Shown here piece after piece: positions 17,545 through 25,398 of a stretch of DNA of 64,000 bases. Positions within the stretch are counted from its first letter, which is position 1, and every line of letters starts with the position of its first letter. The stretch lies in NCBI RefSeq assembly GCF_003852315.1, contig NZ_CP027762.1, positions 5,747,501-5,811,500 on the forward strand. The letters run 5' to 3'. A program made the translations under genes and the position numbers. This stretch comes from Pseudomonas sp. LBUM920 (lineage in GTDB: Bacteria > Pseudomonadota > Gammaproteobacteria > Pseudomonadales > Pseudomonadaceae). A model generated the notes under the pieces. The model saw only the letters and a program-made list of their open reading frames with translations, was not told the origin of the DNA and searched no databases.

Positions 17545-17562
17545 CCACAAGCCGGCTTTTTA
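17545..17562. repeat. Right attachment repeat of the island
   Basis: Eighteen bases identical to 12118-12135. Here the left stem half of the terminator is not preserved (AAAGCTAA instead of AAGCCGGC), as expected for the copy distal to the integrase. Confidence 0.75.
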
Positions 17563-17773
17563 TTGCCTGGAATTCTCGATCAGCACACGCAGCTAAATCA
17601 GATTGGCTTACGCGTAACCTCATTCTCAAAAGCCTGAATGGCTCTCCGAAAAACTGACCTCAAGGCCAGATCGCAAAAAACTCACAGCAAGAAAGAATTC
17701 TCTTACAATCCCCGTCTAGTTTTCCAAATCCATTTACGGATGCGATAACCATCGGCGATCAAGAGGCCAGCCT

Positions 17774-18157
17774 GTGAGCAAAGTAGGTAGCACATCCGAG
17801 CACCTGGTAAACGTTGAAAATCTTTCTGCTTCATTGCAGCGCTTTGCTGATGATCGTGACTGGCGACAATTCCACTCTCCAAAGAACCTTCTACTGGCGC
17901 TGACGGGTGAAGTGGGCGAACTCTGCGAGATTTTCCAATGGATGAGTGAGGCCGACTCCGTGCAAGCGGCAAAGCGTCCTGAAACGGCACAAGCCGTAAA
18001 AGACGAACTCGCAGACGTCCTTATGTACTTGGTCCGCCTGGCCAGTGTGTTGGATGTCGATCTGAACGAAGCCACCAAAAGCAAACTCGCGATTAACGGA
18101 TTGAAGTACCCAGTCGATAAAGCCAAGAGCTCCAGCAAAAAATACGACCAACTCTGA
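17774..18157 (+). CDS. MazG-like nucleotide pyrophosphohydrolase
   Basis: 127-residue all-alpha NTP pyrophosphohydrolase of the MazG/dCTPase type. The metal-binding pattern is clear: E46, E49 and E52 in GEVGELCEIF, then E78 and D81 in DELADVLMYL. Such enzymes convert NTPs or dNTPs (often modified ones) to NMPs plus pyrophosphate. The start is GTG at 17774 with AGAGG at 17762-17766. The stop is 24 bases before the downstream helicase gene, and the two almost certainly form one transcript. This pairing suggests a stress or anti-phage role. Confidence 0.88.
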   Translation: MSKVGSTSEHLVNVENLSASLQRFADDRDWRQFHSPKNLLLALTGEVGELCEIFQWMSEADSVQAAKRPETAQAVKDELADVLMYLVRLASVLDVDLNEATKSKLAINGLKYPVDKAKSSSKKYDQL

Positions 18158-18181
18158 CATACCACGCGCTAAGGATTTCTC

Positions 18182-20053
18182 GTGATCGTTTACGCTGCGA
18201 CCAAACAGCAATTCCTCAAAGACAACGATAACGACGACATCGAAGAGGTCATTCTCAGGCACTACAAAGAAGCCACGGGCAAGCGCGTTGGGGCATCGGA
18301 GATAAAATCCTGGCAGGGCTCGCTGACGTACATGGCGAAGGTGCTCCGAGATGAGGAACTGCCGAATGACGCCGGATTGGCTATTGAACTGCACATTCCC
18401 CAATCCTCTAAGCGTATCGATTTTTTGATGACTGGCAGGGATGCAAATCAAGGTAAGAACGCCGTCCTGATTGAGTTAAAGCAGTGGAGTAAATCGACAG
18501 CGACCACTAAGGACGCAATCGTCAAAACCGCCTTGGGTGGCGGAATAGTGGAAACCATCCATCCTTCTTACCAAGTCTGGTCGTACGCCGCATTGCTGGA
18601 AGGCTTCAACGAGGCGGTCTATGACAAAAGCATTGAGGTCCGCCCCTGCGCTTATCTTCACAACTATGTCAGTGATGGGGTCATAAATTCGGCGCATTAC
18701 GAGGCGTACATAAGCAAAGCTCCGCTCTTCCTCAAAGGACCGGATGAGCTGGAAAAGCTGCGCGCCTTTCTCAAGACACACATCCTTCACGGCGACAACA
18801 AGGAAATACTCTATGAGCTTTCCAACGGAAAAATTCGCCCGTCGAAGGCTTTGGCTGACGCACTTAAAGGACTTCTGAAAGGCCAGCCAGAATTTATATT
18901 GATCGACGATCAAAAAGCGACGTTTGAATCCGCACTTGCAGCGGCCAGCACCGCTTCTGAGGCTGCGCCGAAGGTGATTATCATCGAGGGCGGCCCAGGG
19001 ACAGGAAAAACAGTCCTGGCAATCAACTTGCTCGTGAGGCTTACAAGCCTTGGATTACTCAGCAAGTACGTATCAAAGAACGCTGCGCCGAGAAAAGTTT
19101 ATGAAAGCAAATTGGTGGGTACGGTCAAACGTAGTCACTTCTCGAATCTATTCTCAGGCTCAGGCGCCTTCATCGATACTGTCCCCAACACCTTTGATTC
19201 GCTCATCGTCGACGAGGCCCACCGGCTGAACGAAAAAAGCGGGCTTTACGCAAATTTGGGTGAAAACCAAATCAAGGAATTAATCGAGTCGGCCAAGTGC
19301 TCAGTCTTTTTCATCGATGAAGATCAACGAGTCACCCTGAATGACATTGGCAGCAAACAAGCCATCCGCGCCTTTGCAAAAGCCAAAGGGGCGGATGTCG
19401 AAGAATACACGCTGTCATCACAGTTCCGTTGCAGTGGCTCTGACTGCTATCTGGCGTGGCTGGATGACGTGCTTGATATCCGTGCAACCGCCAACCCACT
19501 GCTCGATAACAGCGAGTATGAATTCAAAATATTCGACACACCTCAAGCCATGCATGCGGCCATCGAGCAAAAAAACCACGGCAACAAAGCCCGAGTGGTA
19601 GCCGGTTATTGCTGGCCGTGGCGCAGCAAGAAAGATGCTCGAGAGTTCGACATTGTTATAGGCAGCGACTACAAACGCCAATGGAATCTGGATCAGGATG
19701 GCAGCTTGTGGATCATCGCGGAGAATTCGGTTGATCAGGTCGGCTGTATCCATACTTGCCAAGGTCTGGAAGTCGATTACATCGGTGTGATTATCGGGCC
19801 GGATCTCATCGTACGTGATGGACGCGTTCTCACCTCTGCCCTTGCAAGAGATAAGAACGACAAATCCATTCGAGGCTGGAAAAAGATGATGAAGGAGCAA
19901 CCCGAACTGGCCAAACGGGAAACGGACTTGATCATCAAGAACACGTACCGGACCTTGATGACTCGAGGAATGAAGGGCTGCTATCTCTACTGCACAGATC
20001 CTGAAACTGCTCAGTACTTTGCGGGCCGACTTACAAATCAAAGCCAAGATTGA
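18182..20053 (+). CDS. Nuclease-helicase of the DUF2075 (Schlafen-like helicase) family
   Basis: 623-residue protein. The N-terminal region has a PD-(D/E)XK-like signature: D80 in KRIDFLM and E98-x-K100 in VLIELKQW. A superfamily 1-type helicase domain follows, with Walker A GGPGTGKT (270-277), Walker B VDEAH (343-347), a motif III-like FFIDEDQRVTL, an SSQFRCSGSD segment and a C-terminal TCQGLEVDYIGVIIG plus NTYRTLMTRGMKG, typical of DUF2075. The start is GTG at 18182 with AAGGA six bases upstream. Coupled to the MazG-like gene. Presumed ATP-driven nucleic-acid remodelling plus cleavage; substrate unknown. Confidence 0.85.
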   Translation: MIVYAATKQQFLKDNDNDDIEEVILRHYKEATGKRVGASEIKSWQGSLTYMAKVLRDEELPNDAGLAIELHIPQSSKRIDFLMTGRDANQGKNAVLIELKQWSKSTATTKDAIVKTALGGGIVETIHPSYQVWSYAALLEGFNEAVYDKSIEVRPCAYLHNYVSDGVINSAHYEAYISKAPLFLKGPDELEKLRAFLKTHILHGDNKEILYELSNGKIRPSKALADALKGLLKGQPEFILIDDQKATFESALAAASTASEAAPKVIIIEGGPGTGKTVLAINLLVRLTSLGLLSKYVSKNAAPRKVYESKLVGTVKRSHFSNLFSGSGAFIDTVPNTFDSLIVDEAHRLNEKSGLYANLGENQIKELIESAKCSVFFIDEDQRVTLNDIGSKQAIRAFAKAKGADVEEYTLSSQFRCSGSDCYLAWLDDVLDIRATANPLLDNSEYEFKIFDTPQAMHAAIEQKNHGNKARVVAGYCWPWRSKKDAREFDIVIGSDYKRQWNLDQDGSLWIIAENSVDQVGCIHTCQGLEVDYIGVIIGPDLIVRDGRVLTSALARDKNDKSIRGWKKMMKEQPELAKRETDLIIKNTYRTLMTRGMKGCYLYCTDPETAQYFAGRLTNQSQD

Positions 20054-20063
20054 TAGCTCGTTT

Positions 20064-20093
20064 GCGCTTGCTTCAGTTACATGAAGCAAGCGC
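20064..20093. terminator. Bidirectional hairpin between convergent genes
   Basis: GCGCTTGCTTCA, loop GTTACA and TGAAGCAAGCGC form a perfect 12-bp stem ten bases after the helicase stop and seven before the leftward DUF6124 stop. There is no long T-run in either direction, so efficiency is uncertain. Confidence 0.65.
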
Positions 20094-20099
20094 CTCGTA

Positions 20100-20336
20100 T
20101 CACCTCGGTTGCAAACACTCCACAGCCCGATCCGCCACCATCTTCGCCATCTCCACCAAATGCATCACCGCCCGATGCGGCGCGCCCAGCGGTTCACCCA
20201 GCGTCTGCGACGTGGCCACCGCACACTGCAGCAACTCCGCAACACGCACCCAGGCATCTTCAAAGCTCAGCTCTTCGTTAACAGTAAATGGCTTAGTCGC
20301 AGCCGATGATGGCAAATCCGAAAAAACGTTATCCAT
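20100..20336 (-). CDS. Small DUF6124/DUF3077-like protein
   Basis: 78-residue acidic-to-neutral helical protein (FTVNEELSFEDAWVRVAEL, HRAVMHLVEMAKMVADRAVE). Small proteins of this shape, named DUF6124 or DUF3077, are frequent in Pseudomonas; their function is unknown. The family call is from memory of pattern. It has no close upstream partner, and a 450-bp gene-free region with inverted repeats lies before its start. Confidence 0.6.
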   Translation of the reverse strand: MDNVFSDLPSSAATKPFTVNEELSFEDAWVRVAELLQCAVATSQTLGEPLGAPHRAVMHLVEMAKMVADRAVECLQPR

Positions 20337-20785
20337 AGCAAAAGTCCAATCGATAATTTGGAGCTGCCACTACCCGCGACTAAACGAAAGGCGGCAGCTG
20401 TACGCAGGTTAGTCGACCGGTCGATTGGGAACCCGGCGCACCCGAAGGTGCCCTGCGCACAGCCACCATAAGATGCAGGCGAAGGGAGGCCTGACTCATG
20501 AATTGCTTATGCGCCAATCGAATCCGGGCGACTAAACCCGATCACTGAAAATGCAGTGACGGTCCGCAGCCTAGTCTCGGGATTTTGCTGGCGCAAGCCG
20601 CTGGGATTCTCTAGGAAACGTCCTGCAAATGAAAGGGACCGGTACTGCTGGCCCTTAAACAATTGTCACCTTTGAGTTGACAGTATTACCCCTCCCACCC
20701 GATTTATCCCCCACGCCCCACCCATTAATCTGTGCCCATGTTGAACGCAACGCCCAACCCAACCTAAACAAAAAGGATTTCAACC
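20337..20785. promoter_or_regulatory. Divergent intergenic region with inverted repeats
   Basis: 449 bp between the divergent DUF6124-like and YcaC-like genes, without an ORF. It contains the perfect 12-bp palindrome TCGACCGGTCGA (20413-20424), and short stems such as TCACTG-AAAATG-CAGTGA near 20543-20560. It may carry a structured leader for the leftward gene plus promoters in both directions; the resemblance to leaders of other DUF3077 genes is only an impression. Confidence 0.35.
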
Positions 20786-21418
20786 ATGAGCACTCCAACC
20801 CTCAGCCGCTTGAACAAAGACGACGCCGTAGTTCTGCTGGTCGACCACCAAACCGGCCTGATCTCGCTGGTGCAGGACTTCTCCCCCAACGAGTTCAAGA
20901 ACAACGTGCTGGCCCTGGCCGACCTGGCGAAGTTCTTCAACCTGCCGACGATCCTCACCACCAGTTTCGAGCAAGGTCCTAACGGCCCGTTGGTGCCGGA
21001 ACTGAAGGAGATGTTCCCGGAGGCGCCGTATATCGCTCGCCCGGGTCAGATTAATGCGTGGGATAACGAGGATTTCGTTAAGGCGGTCAAGGCGACTGGG
21101 CGCAAGCAGATCATCATTGCGGGTGTGGTGACGGATGTGTGTGTGGCGTTCCCGACGTTGTCGGCGCTGGCGGAGGGGTTTGAGGTGTTTGTGGTGACGG
21201 ATGCGTCGGGCACGTTCAATACCACGGTGCAGCAGGCGGCGTGGAGCCGGATGACGCAGGCCGGAGCGCAGTTGATGAATTGGTTTTCGGTGGCGTGTGA
21301 GTTGCAGGGCGACTGGCGCAATGACATGGAAGGGTTGGGGAATTTGTTGTCCCAGCGGATTCCTAACTATCGGAATTTGATGAATGGGTATGCGGCGGTG
21401 ACGGCGCGTCAGGGCTGA
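20786..21418 (+). CDS. ycaC: Isochorismatase-family hydrolase (YcaC-like)
   Basis: 210-residue cysteine hydrolase, close in length to E. coli YcaC (208). The catalytic set is visible: Asp in LLVDHQTG (about residue 20), Lys-containing middle region, and the nucleophile Cys in VVTDVCVAF (about residue 118), preceded by the family cis-peptide GVVTD. The physiological substrate of YcaC-type enzymes is unsettled. The ATG at 20786 follows AAAAAGGATTTCAACC. It appears monocistronic and is followed by a REP doublet. Confidence 0.88.
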   Translation: MSTPTLSRLNKDDAVVLLVDHQTGLISLVQDFSPNEFKNNVLALADLAKFFNLPTILTTSFEQGPNGPLVPELKEMFPEAPYIARPGQINAWDNEDFVKAVKATGRKQIIIAGVVTDVCVAFPTLSALAEGFEVFVVTDASGTFNTTVQQAAWSRMTQAGAQLMNWFSVACELQGDWRNDMEGLGNLLSQRIPNYRNLMNGYAAVTARQG

Positions 21419-21443
21419 GGTTGACGGGATTTCCCCAAAAACC

Positions 21444-21534
21444 TGTGGGAGCGGGCTTGCACGCGATGACGGTGAATCAGTCGATATATTCGGTGACTGA
21501 TACACCATTTTCGCGGGCAAGCCCGCTCCCACAT
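21444..21534. repeat. REP doublet
   Basis: TGTGGGAGCGGGCTTGCACGCGATG and the inverted GCGGGCAAGCCCGCTCCCACA enclose about 45 bp. Located between the convergent YcaC-like and glutathionylspermidine-synthase-like genes. Confidence 0.85.
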
Positions 21535-21599
21535 TTGATCTTCGCTGCCTTGAGTATTGGTGCAGACCCGCTCACCACAGAGGCGCTGTTTGCCCTTAC

Positions 21600-22757
21600 T
21601 CAGTCGAGGATCAGGTGCGGCAAGAACCGGCTTGAGTCTTTGGTGATCAAGCTATTGTCTTCTCGCACGCCAATCCCCGCGGCCTGATCGCCAATCACCC
21701 AGGACCCGATCAGCGTGTAGCTGTCGCCAAAGCGCGGCAGCGGCGCGAACTCCTGGAGGATGAACGGCGCGTCGGTGTAGGGGCCGTCTTCTTTTACGAT
21801 CAGGCCGTCGGCGGTTTGCAGTTCGATGTTGGCGCCTTCGCGGGAGAAGAACGGTTTGCGCACCCAGCCCTTTGGCACGGCTTTGCCGGGGTCGGTATCC
21901 AGGTGGGACGCGAGCAGGTTGGGGTGGCCTTGGTTGAATTCCCACAGCAGCGGCAGGATGCCTTTGTTGGAGAGGATGGCTTTCCAGGCGGGCTCGAAGA
22001 ACTGGGTATCGCACTCGGCAATCGCGGCGCCGAAGGGCTCGTGGAAGATGAATTCCCAGGCGTGCAGTTTGAACAGGTGCGCAATCCAGCGATCTTCGAG
22101 GTCGACGAAACGGCCTTCGCTGGTGAGGCCAATGTCTTCGATGTCGATGTGGCGCGATTCGATGCCGACTTTTTCCGCGACCAGGCGCAGGTAGTCCGTG
22201 GTGCCCTTGTCTTCGACCGAGTCTTTCATCGAGGCGAAGTAGAACGGCTGGTTGACCTGCAATTGGGCGAAGGCCTGGTGCAGTTTGGTGTCGATACTGT
22301 TGAACTGGTCGGCATGCTTGGGCAGCAGGCCGCGTTCAATGCATTGTTCCAGCCAGCCCCATTGAAACGCCGCCGCCTCGTAGAGGCTGGTCGGTGTGTC
22401 GTAGTTGAGTTCCAGCAGCTTGGCGGGCCCGGTGCCGTTGTAGGAGAAGTCCATGCGCCCGTACAGGTGCGGGTGGCCTTCGAGCCATGAGGTTCGGATC
22501 ATGTCGAAGAACGGCGCGGGAATGCTCAGCCGCTCAAGCAACTCTTCGCTCTGCACCACGCGGGCCACGAGGTCCATGCACATGTCATGGATCTCGGTGG
22601 TCGGGTCTTCGAGGTCGCGCTCGATTTGCTTGAGCGTGAACTGGTAGTAGGCGCTTTCGTCCCAGTAGGGTTCGTCGTCGATGGTGTGGAACAGAAAGCC
22701 GAGGCTGTCGGCGGTCTGTTTCCAGTCATGACGCTCTGCGCAATGGATCTTTTTCAT
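21600..22757 (-). CDS. Glutathionylspermidine synthase-like ATP-grasp protein (YjfC/YgiC)
   Basis: 385-residue protein of the YgiC/YjfC group, homologous to the synthetase domain of glutathionylspermidine synthase but lacking the amidase domain. Visible family segments are LELNYDTPTSLYEAAAFQWGW-type (split at about 115-135), KPFFSREGANIE and PLPRFGDSYTLIGSWVIGDQAAGIGVRED near the C-terminus. It probably forms an amide bond between a small amine and a carboxylate; the real substrates are unknown. Last gene of the yjf-type cluster, 12 bp after the DUF1190 gene. Confidence 0.88.
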   Translation of the reverse strand: MKKIHCAERHDWKQTADSLGFLFHTIDDEPYWDESAYYQFTLKQIERDLEDPTTEIHDMCMDLVARVVQSEELLERLSIPAPFFDMIRTSWLEGHPHLYGRMDFSYNGTGPAKLLELNYDTPTSLYEAAAFQWGWLEQCIERGLLPKHADQFNSIDTKLHQAFAQLQVNQPFYFASMKDSVEDKGTTDYLRLVAEKVGIESRHIDIEDIGLTSEGRFVDLEDRWIAHLFKLHAWEFIFHEPFGAAIAECDTQFFEPAWKAILSNKGILPLLWEFNQGHPNLLASHLDTDPGKAVPKGWVRKPFFSREGANIELQTADGLIVKEDGPYTDAPFILQEFAPLPRFGDSYTLIGSWVIGDQAAGIGVREDNSLITKDSSRFLPHLILD

Positions 22758-22769
22758 GGCCCGGTTTCC

Positions 22770-23483
22770 TTAACTGCTCGACCCGCCGCCGCCCCAGCCG
22801 CTGCGGGCGCTGGCTTTGCTGCCAAAGCCACCACGGGAGGTCGAGGACGCCACGGACACCGGCTTGCTGGAGGAGCGCAGCGTGTTGGTGTAGTTGCTGC
22901 TGCCGTACCTGGCCTGGTTGGACCGGCCAAACGTCGCCCCATTCGAGACCCGCTGGTTGAGCGTCGAAGAGCCGTAATCGCCGCGATCATCGCGGTAGCG
23001 GTAGACCGGCTCGGAGCGGTAGCTGTTGCGATTGTTGCTGAGCATGTTGCCGATCAGCAGGCCGGTGAGCAGGCTGCTGGTGGAGAAGCCCGAGCCGCCA
23101 CTGTTCGCTTGGGCGCCGCCGGCTTGAGCGTTGGCCGCATCGACCTGGGATTGCGTCACCTGGCCGGCGGCGGTCAGTTCGAAACCGCCCAGTTTGGGGA
23201 TGAACTTGCCGTTGGAATCCTGCTGACACCAGTTGGCGACAAAGTCGGCATCGCAATCGGCTTGGCTGTCGTACACCGGGGCAATGCGCCGATGCTCGGC
23301 CATGGCCGTCATGTAGGCGTCCGAGCACACGTCCACCGGCAGTTTTTCATCGGCGCATTGCTGAACCGACTGGAAGTTGTACTTCTTTTGCAAATCGTAG
23401 GTTTTTTCGGTCGGCCCGCAGCCGGATATCGCCATCGCGACCGACGCTGCCAGCGACAACTGGACGTACTTGCTTCGTTTCAT
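22770..23483 (-). CDS. DUF1190 (YgiB/YjfM) lipoprotein-like protein
   Basis: 237-residue exported protein. The N-terminus MKRSKYVQLSLAASVAMAISGC is a lipoprotein-type signal with Cys at 22. A globular part with paired cysteines (QQCADEKLPVDVCSDAY, DCDADFVANWCQQ) is followed by a low-complexity Ser/Gly/Asn/Arg tail ending GWGGGGSSS. The tail is probably disordered. The YgiB-YgiC pairing (DUF1190 with the ATP-grasp enzyme) is conserved in enterobacteria, supporting a joint envelope function. Confidence 0.85.
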   Translation of the reverse strand: MKRSKYVQLSLAASVAMAISGCGPTEKTYDLQKKYNFQSVQQCADEKLPVDVCSDAYMTAMAEHRRIAPVYDSQADCDADFVANWCQQDSNGKFIPKLGGFELTAAGQVTQSQVDAANAQAGGAQANSGGSGFSTSSLLTGLLIGNMLSNNRNSYRSEPVYRYRDDRGDYGSSTLNQRVSNGATFGRSNQARYGSSNYTNTLRSSSKPVSVASSTSRGGFGSKASARSGWGGGGSSS

Positions 23484-23501
23484 CGGGAGCTCCGTGCGCG
23501 A

Positions 23502-23930
23502 TCAGTTCTGGGTAGGCGTCATGCACGCGGCATTCAACATGCCGACGCTGATGGACACGGCGGCCACGTAGATACCGGCGGCGAGTTCGCCATTCTTGAT
23601 GCGCTCGGACGTGCCTTTGAGCACCAGGCTGGTCAGCAGAAACGCCAACAGTTGGACGACGGCGGCGATCACCGCCCAGACGACGAAGTCGAGGAGGCTG
23701 ATCGAGTAGGCAATCACGTTGCTGGCCGGAATGGCGAAGCCGATGATGGCACCGCCCAGCGCGACCGCAGCCGACACGTTGCCCGCACGGATCAGTTCGA
23801 ACTCCTTGTGCGGCGTGATGCGGGTGTAGATGAACTGGAACAGTGCGAACAGCACGGCCGCACCGAGGATGTAGGTGACAAAGCCAAACACAGCGGCTTT
23901 GTTCAGAGAGATAGAGAGCGCTTCCAGCAT
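23502..23930 (-). CDS. DUF350 membrane protein (YjfL-like)
   Basis: 142-residue protein with four predicted membrane segments (about residues 12-32, 50-70, 74-98, 115-135), the usual DUF350 architecture. Polar residues within the helices (GNVSAAVALGGAIIGFAIP) are typical. Function unknown; it occurs with PspA-like and DUF2491 proteins in yjf clusters, which suggests a membrane-stress role. Sixteen bases separate it from the DUF2491 gene. Confidence 0.85.
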   Translation of the reverse strand: MLEALSISLNKAAVFGFVTYILGAAVLFALFQFIYTRITPHKEFELIRAGNVSAAVALGGAIIGFAIPASNVIAYSISLLDFVVWAVIAAVVQLLAFLLTSLVLKGTSERIKNGELAAGIYVAAVSISVGMLNAACMTPTQN

Positions 23931-23945
23931 GGGGTTTTCCTTTTT

Positions 23946-24620
23946 TTAAAGCGTAGTCAGGTCGTTTGTGTACAGCGAAATGCCCAGCGACGTACTCAGG
24001 CTAACGGTGCCCTCTGCGTCTTCTTCGACGGAAAACAGCAGAAACTCGCGACGATCAGTCAGACCCGTGTCGCGGGCGTACAGCATCGAACGGTGCTCGA
24101 CGTTGTAGGCGTCCTCGGGGTTTACAACCTGTTCGGTCATCGCCACCAGCTCTGTCTGGCCAGCTTCGCTGCCCCACACACGGGCGTATTCGACGCCGTT
24201 GTGGGTGTAGGTCGGCAGCCCGATCAGACTCTGTGGCCCCGCCAGTCGACGCAGTTCCGCTTCACTGCTGATGGTGACGACACTGAGGTAGTTGAACAGG
24301 ATCACCGACTCGACCTGCCCGGCGATCTCGCCGGTGGTGTGCACCTGCAGCCAGTAATCTTCGTCGTTCATGTAATAGCGCGACAGCCAGGTCGACTGGC
24401 CGAGGTCTACGGTGCCGTTGGCCCAGATTTCCTGGGAGCCAGGGATCACCACCGTGGTTTTTTCATCGAGCAACAATTTCAGGCTCGCGTCGAACATCAC
24501 GCCTTTGCCGGGTGCCAGGCCTAGTGGCCCGGTGGCCGGCTGGGTGTTGCCGGCTGTCCATTGCGGCGCAGTATTCGCTTTCGGGGCCTCAAGCCCCATC
24601 AATTGTTTAAACCATCCCAT
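23946..24620 (-). CDS. DUF2491 family protein (YjfK-like)
   Basis: 224-residue soluble protein with the YjfK pattern: an N-terminal amphipathic segment (MGWFKQLMGLEAP), a GLAPGKGVMFD stretch, and a central WLSRYYMNDEDYWLQVHTTG region. No enzymatic motif seen. Position between the rhomboid gene and the DUF350 gene follows the yjfK-yjfL order of E. coli. Confidence 0.82.
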   Translation of the reverse strand: MGWFKQLMGLEAPKANTAPQWTAGNTQPATGPLGLAPGKGVMFDASLKLLLDEKTTVVIPGSQEIWANGTVDLGQSTWLSRYYMNDEDYWLQVHTTGEIAGQVESVILFNYLSVVTISSEAELRRLAGPQSLIGLPTYTHNGVEYARVWGSEAGQTELVAMTEQVVNPEDAYNVEHRSMLYARDTGLTDRREFLLFSVEEDAEGTVSLSTSLGISLYTNDLTTL

Positions 24621-24780
24621 TGGAGATTTCCTTGAGGCGAGCGGAGGCGATGCAGAAGCGGGGAAAGAGGGAGGCGGCGCGCAGGCGCAACAAAAGAAAC
24701 ATCGACATTTGGCCCCTGACTCCCTGGGTATTTGATTGCGAATGACAAGATCGCCTCGGCGTGTGGAGGCTCAAGCGCGT

Positions 24781-25341
24781 TCACCCGGCATTAAACCTGC
24801 TGCGCGGCGAGGATAGAAGTACCTTGGCTGCAATAAACCCGGCGAACGCGCCAAAGAAGTGCCCCTCGAACGAGATCCCCTGACGAGGCAGGAAACCCAC
24901 GACCAGGCCACCATACAGCACCGCTACAACACCGGCCGTTATCAGGTTGCTCCAGCTTCTGTGAAACCAGGCGCGAGACAGCAGGTAGGCCCAGAGCCCG
25001 AATACCCAGCCGCTGGCACCGATGTGTACGCCGCTGAAACCGAACAGCCAGACCAGCGAACCGCCCAGCAGAATAATGATCGCACTGACGGCAATGAACC
25101 GATGGACTCCATCGACAATGACCAAGGTGCCCAGGACCAAAAAGGCGATCAGGTTTGCGCTCAGATGAGCAAACGACGCGTGCAAAAACGGTGAGGTGAG
25201 GATGCCGAGCAGCCCCTGCACCGTTCTCGGGATCAGGCCGAATGCCATGAGGCTGTAACCGGTCCCCACATTGACCAGTTGCAGCGCAACCATCAACAGG
25301 GCAAGGCCTGCGATTGTCTTGAAACCCTTCAGGGCATCCAT
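24781..25341 (-). CDS. Rhomboid-family intramembrane serine protease
   Basis: 186-residue membrane protein with six likely transmembrane segments. The catalytic dyad is recognisable as Ser in GASGWVFG and His in EGHFFGAFAGF; a HASFAHLSANLIAF segment provides the conserved N-terminal His/Asn region. Rhomboids cut transmembrane substrates within the bilayer. It is inserted between the PspA-like and DUF2491 genes, which are adjacent in E. coli, and is set off by a terminator upstream (25354-25385). Confidence 0.85.
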   Translation of the reverse strand: MDALKGFKTIAGLALLMVALQLVNVGTGYSLMAFGLIPRTVQGLLGILTSPFLHASFAHLSANLIAFLVLGTLVIVDGVHRFIAVSAIIILLGGSLVWLFGFSGVHIGASGWVFGLWAYLLSRAWFHRSWSNLITAGVVAVLYGGLVVGFLPRQGISFEGHFFGAFAGFIAAKVLLSSPRSRFNAG

Positions 25342-25353
25342 CCTGACCTCGAT

Positions 25354-25385
25354 GTAAAAAAAGAAGGGCAGAGCCTGCCCTTCTT
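25354..25385 (-). terminator. Rho-independent terminator after the PspA-like gene
   Basis: Read on the minus strand, AAGAAGGGCA-GGCTC-TGCCCTTCTT is followed by a T-run of seven, 13 bases after the stop of the PspA-like gene. It should end or attenuate the yjfI-yjfJ transcript before the rhomboid gene. Confidence 0.85.
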
Positions 25386-25398
25386 GCTTCGGCGCGGC

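Larger units (their letters stand above)
12118..17562. mobile_element. 5.4-kb integrase island carrying a type II restriction-modification pair
   Basis: A P4-type integrase gene lies immediately inside the left 18-bp repeat, and a second copy of the repeat ends the element. Paired GTGGGGGA(A/T)C motifs sit inside both ends and look like integrase arm sites. The interior holds integrase, about 1.4 kb of debris, and an AT-rich methyltransferase/endonuclease pair, followed by about 0.6 kb without genes. Base composition drops sharply from about 14,800 to 17,500 compared with both flanks. Excision ability is unknown; no excisionase gene was recognised. Confidence 0.75.
16889..17773. other. AT-rich gene-free stretch and right island end
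   Basis: 885 bp upstream of the methyltransferase and across the island boundary. It holds the right arm-like repeats (17462-17483) and the right att copy (17545-17562). No ORF with protein-like character was seen. The methyltransferase promoter must lie near 16,900-17,000. Confidence 0.5.

Noticed and set aside
22587..24524. Rightward open frame of 645 codons
   Set aside because: It runs antisense through three recognisable yjf-type genes.
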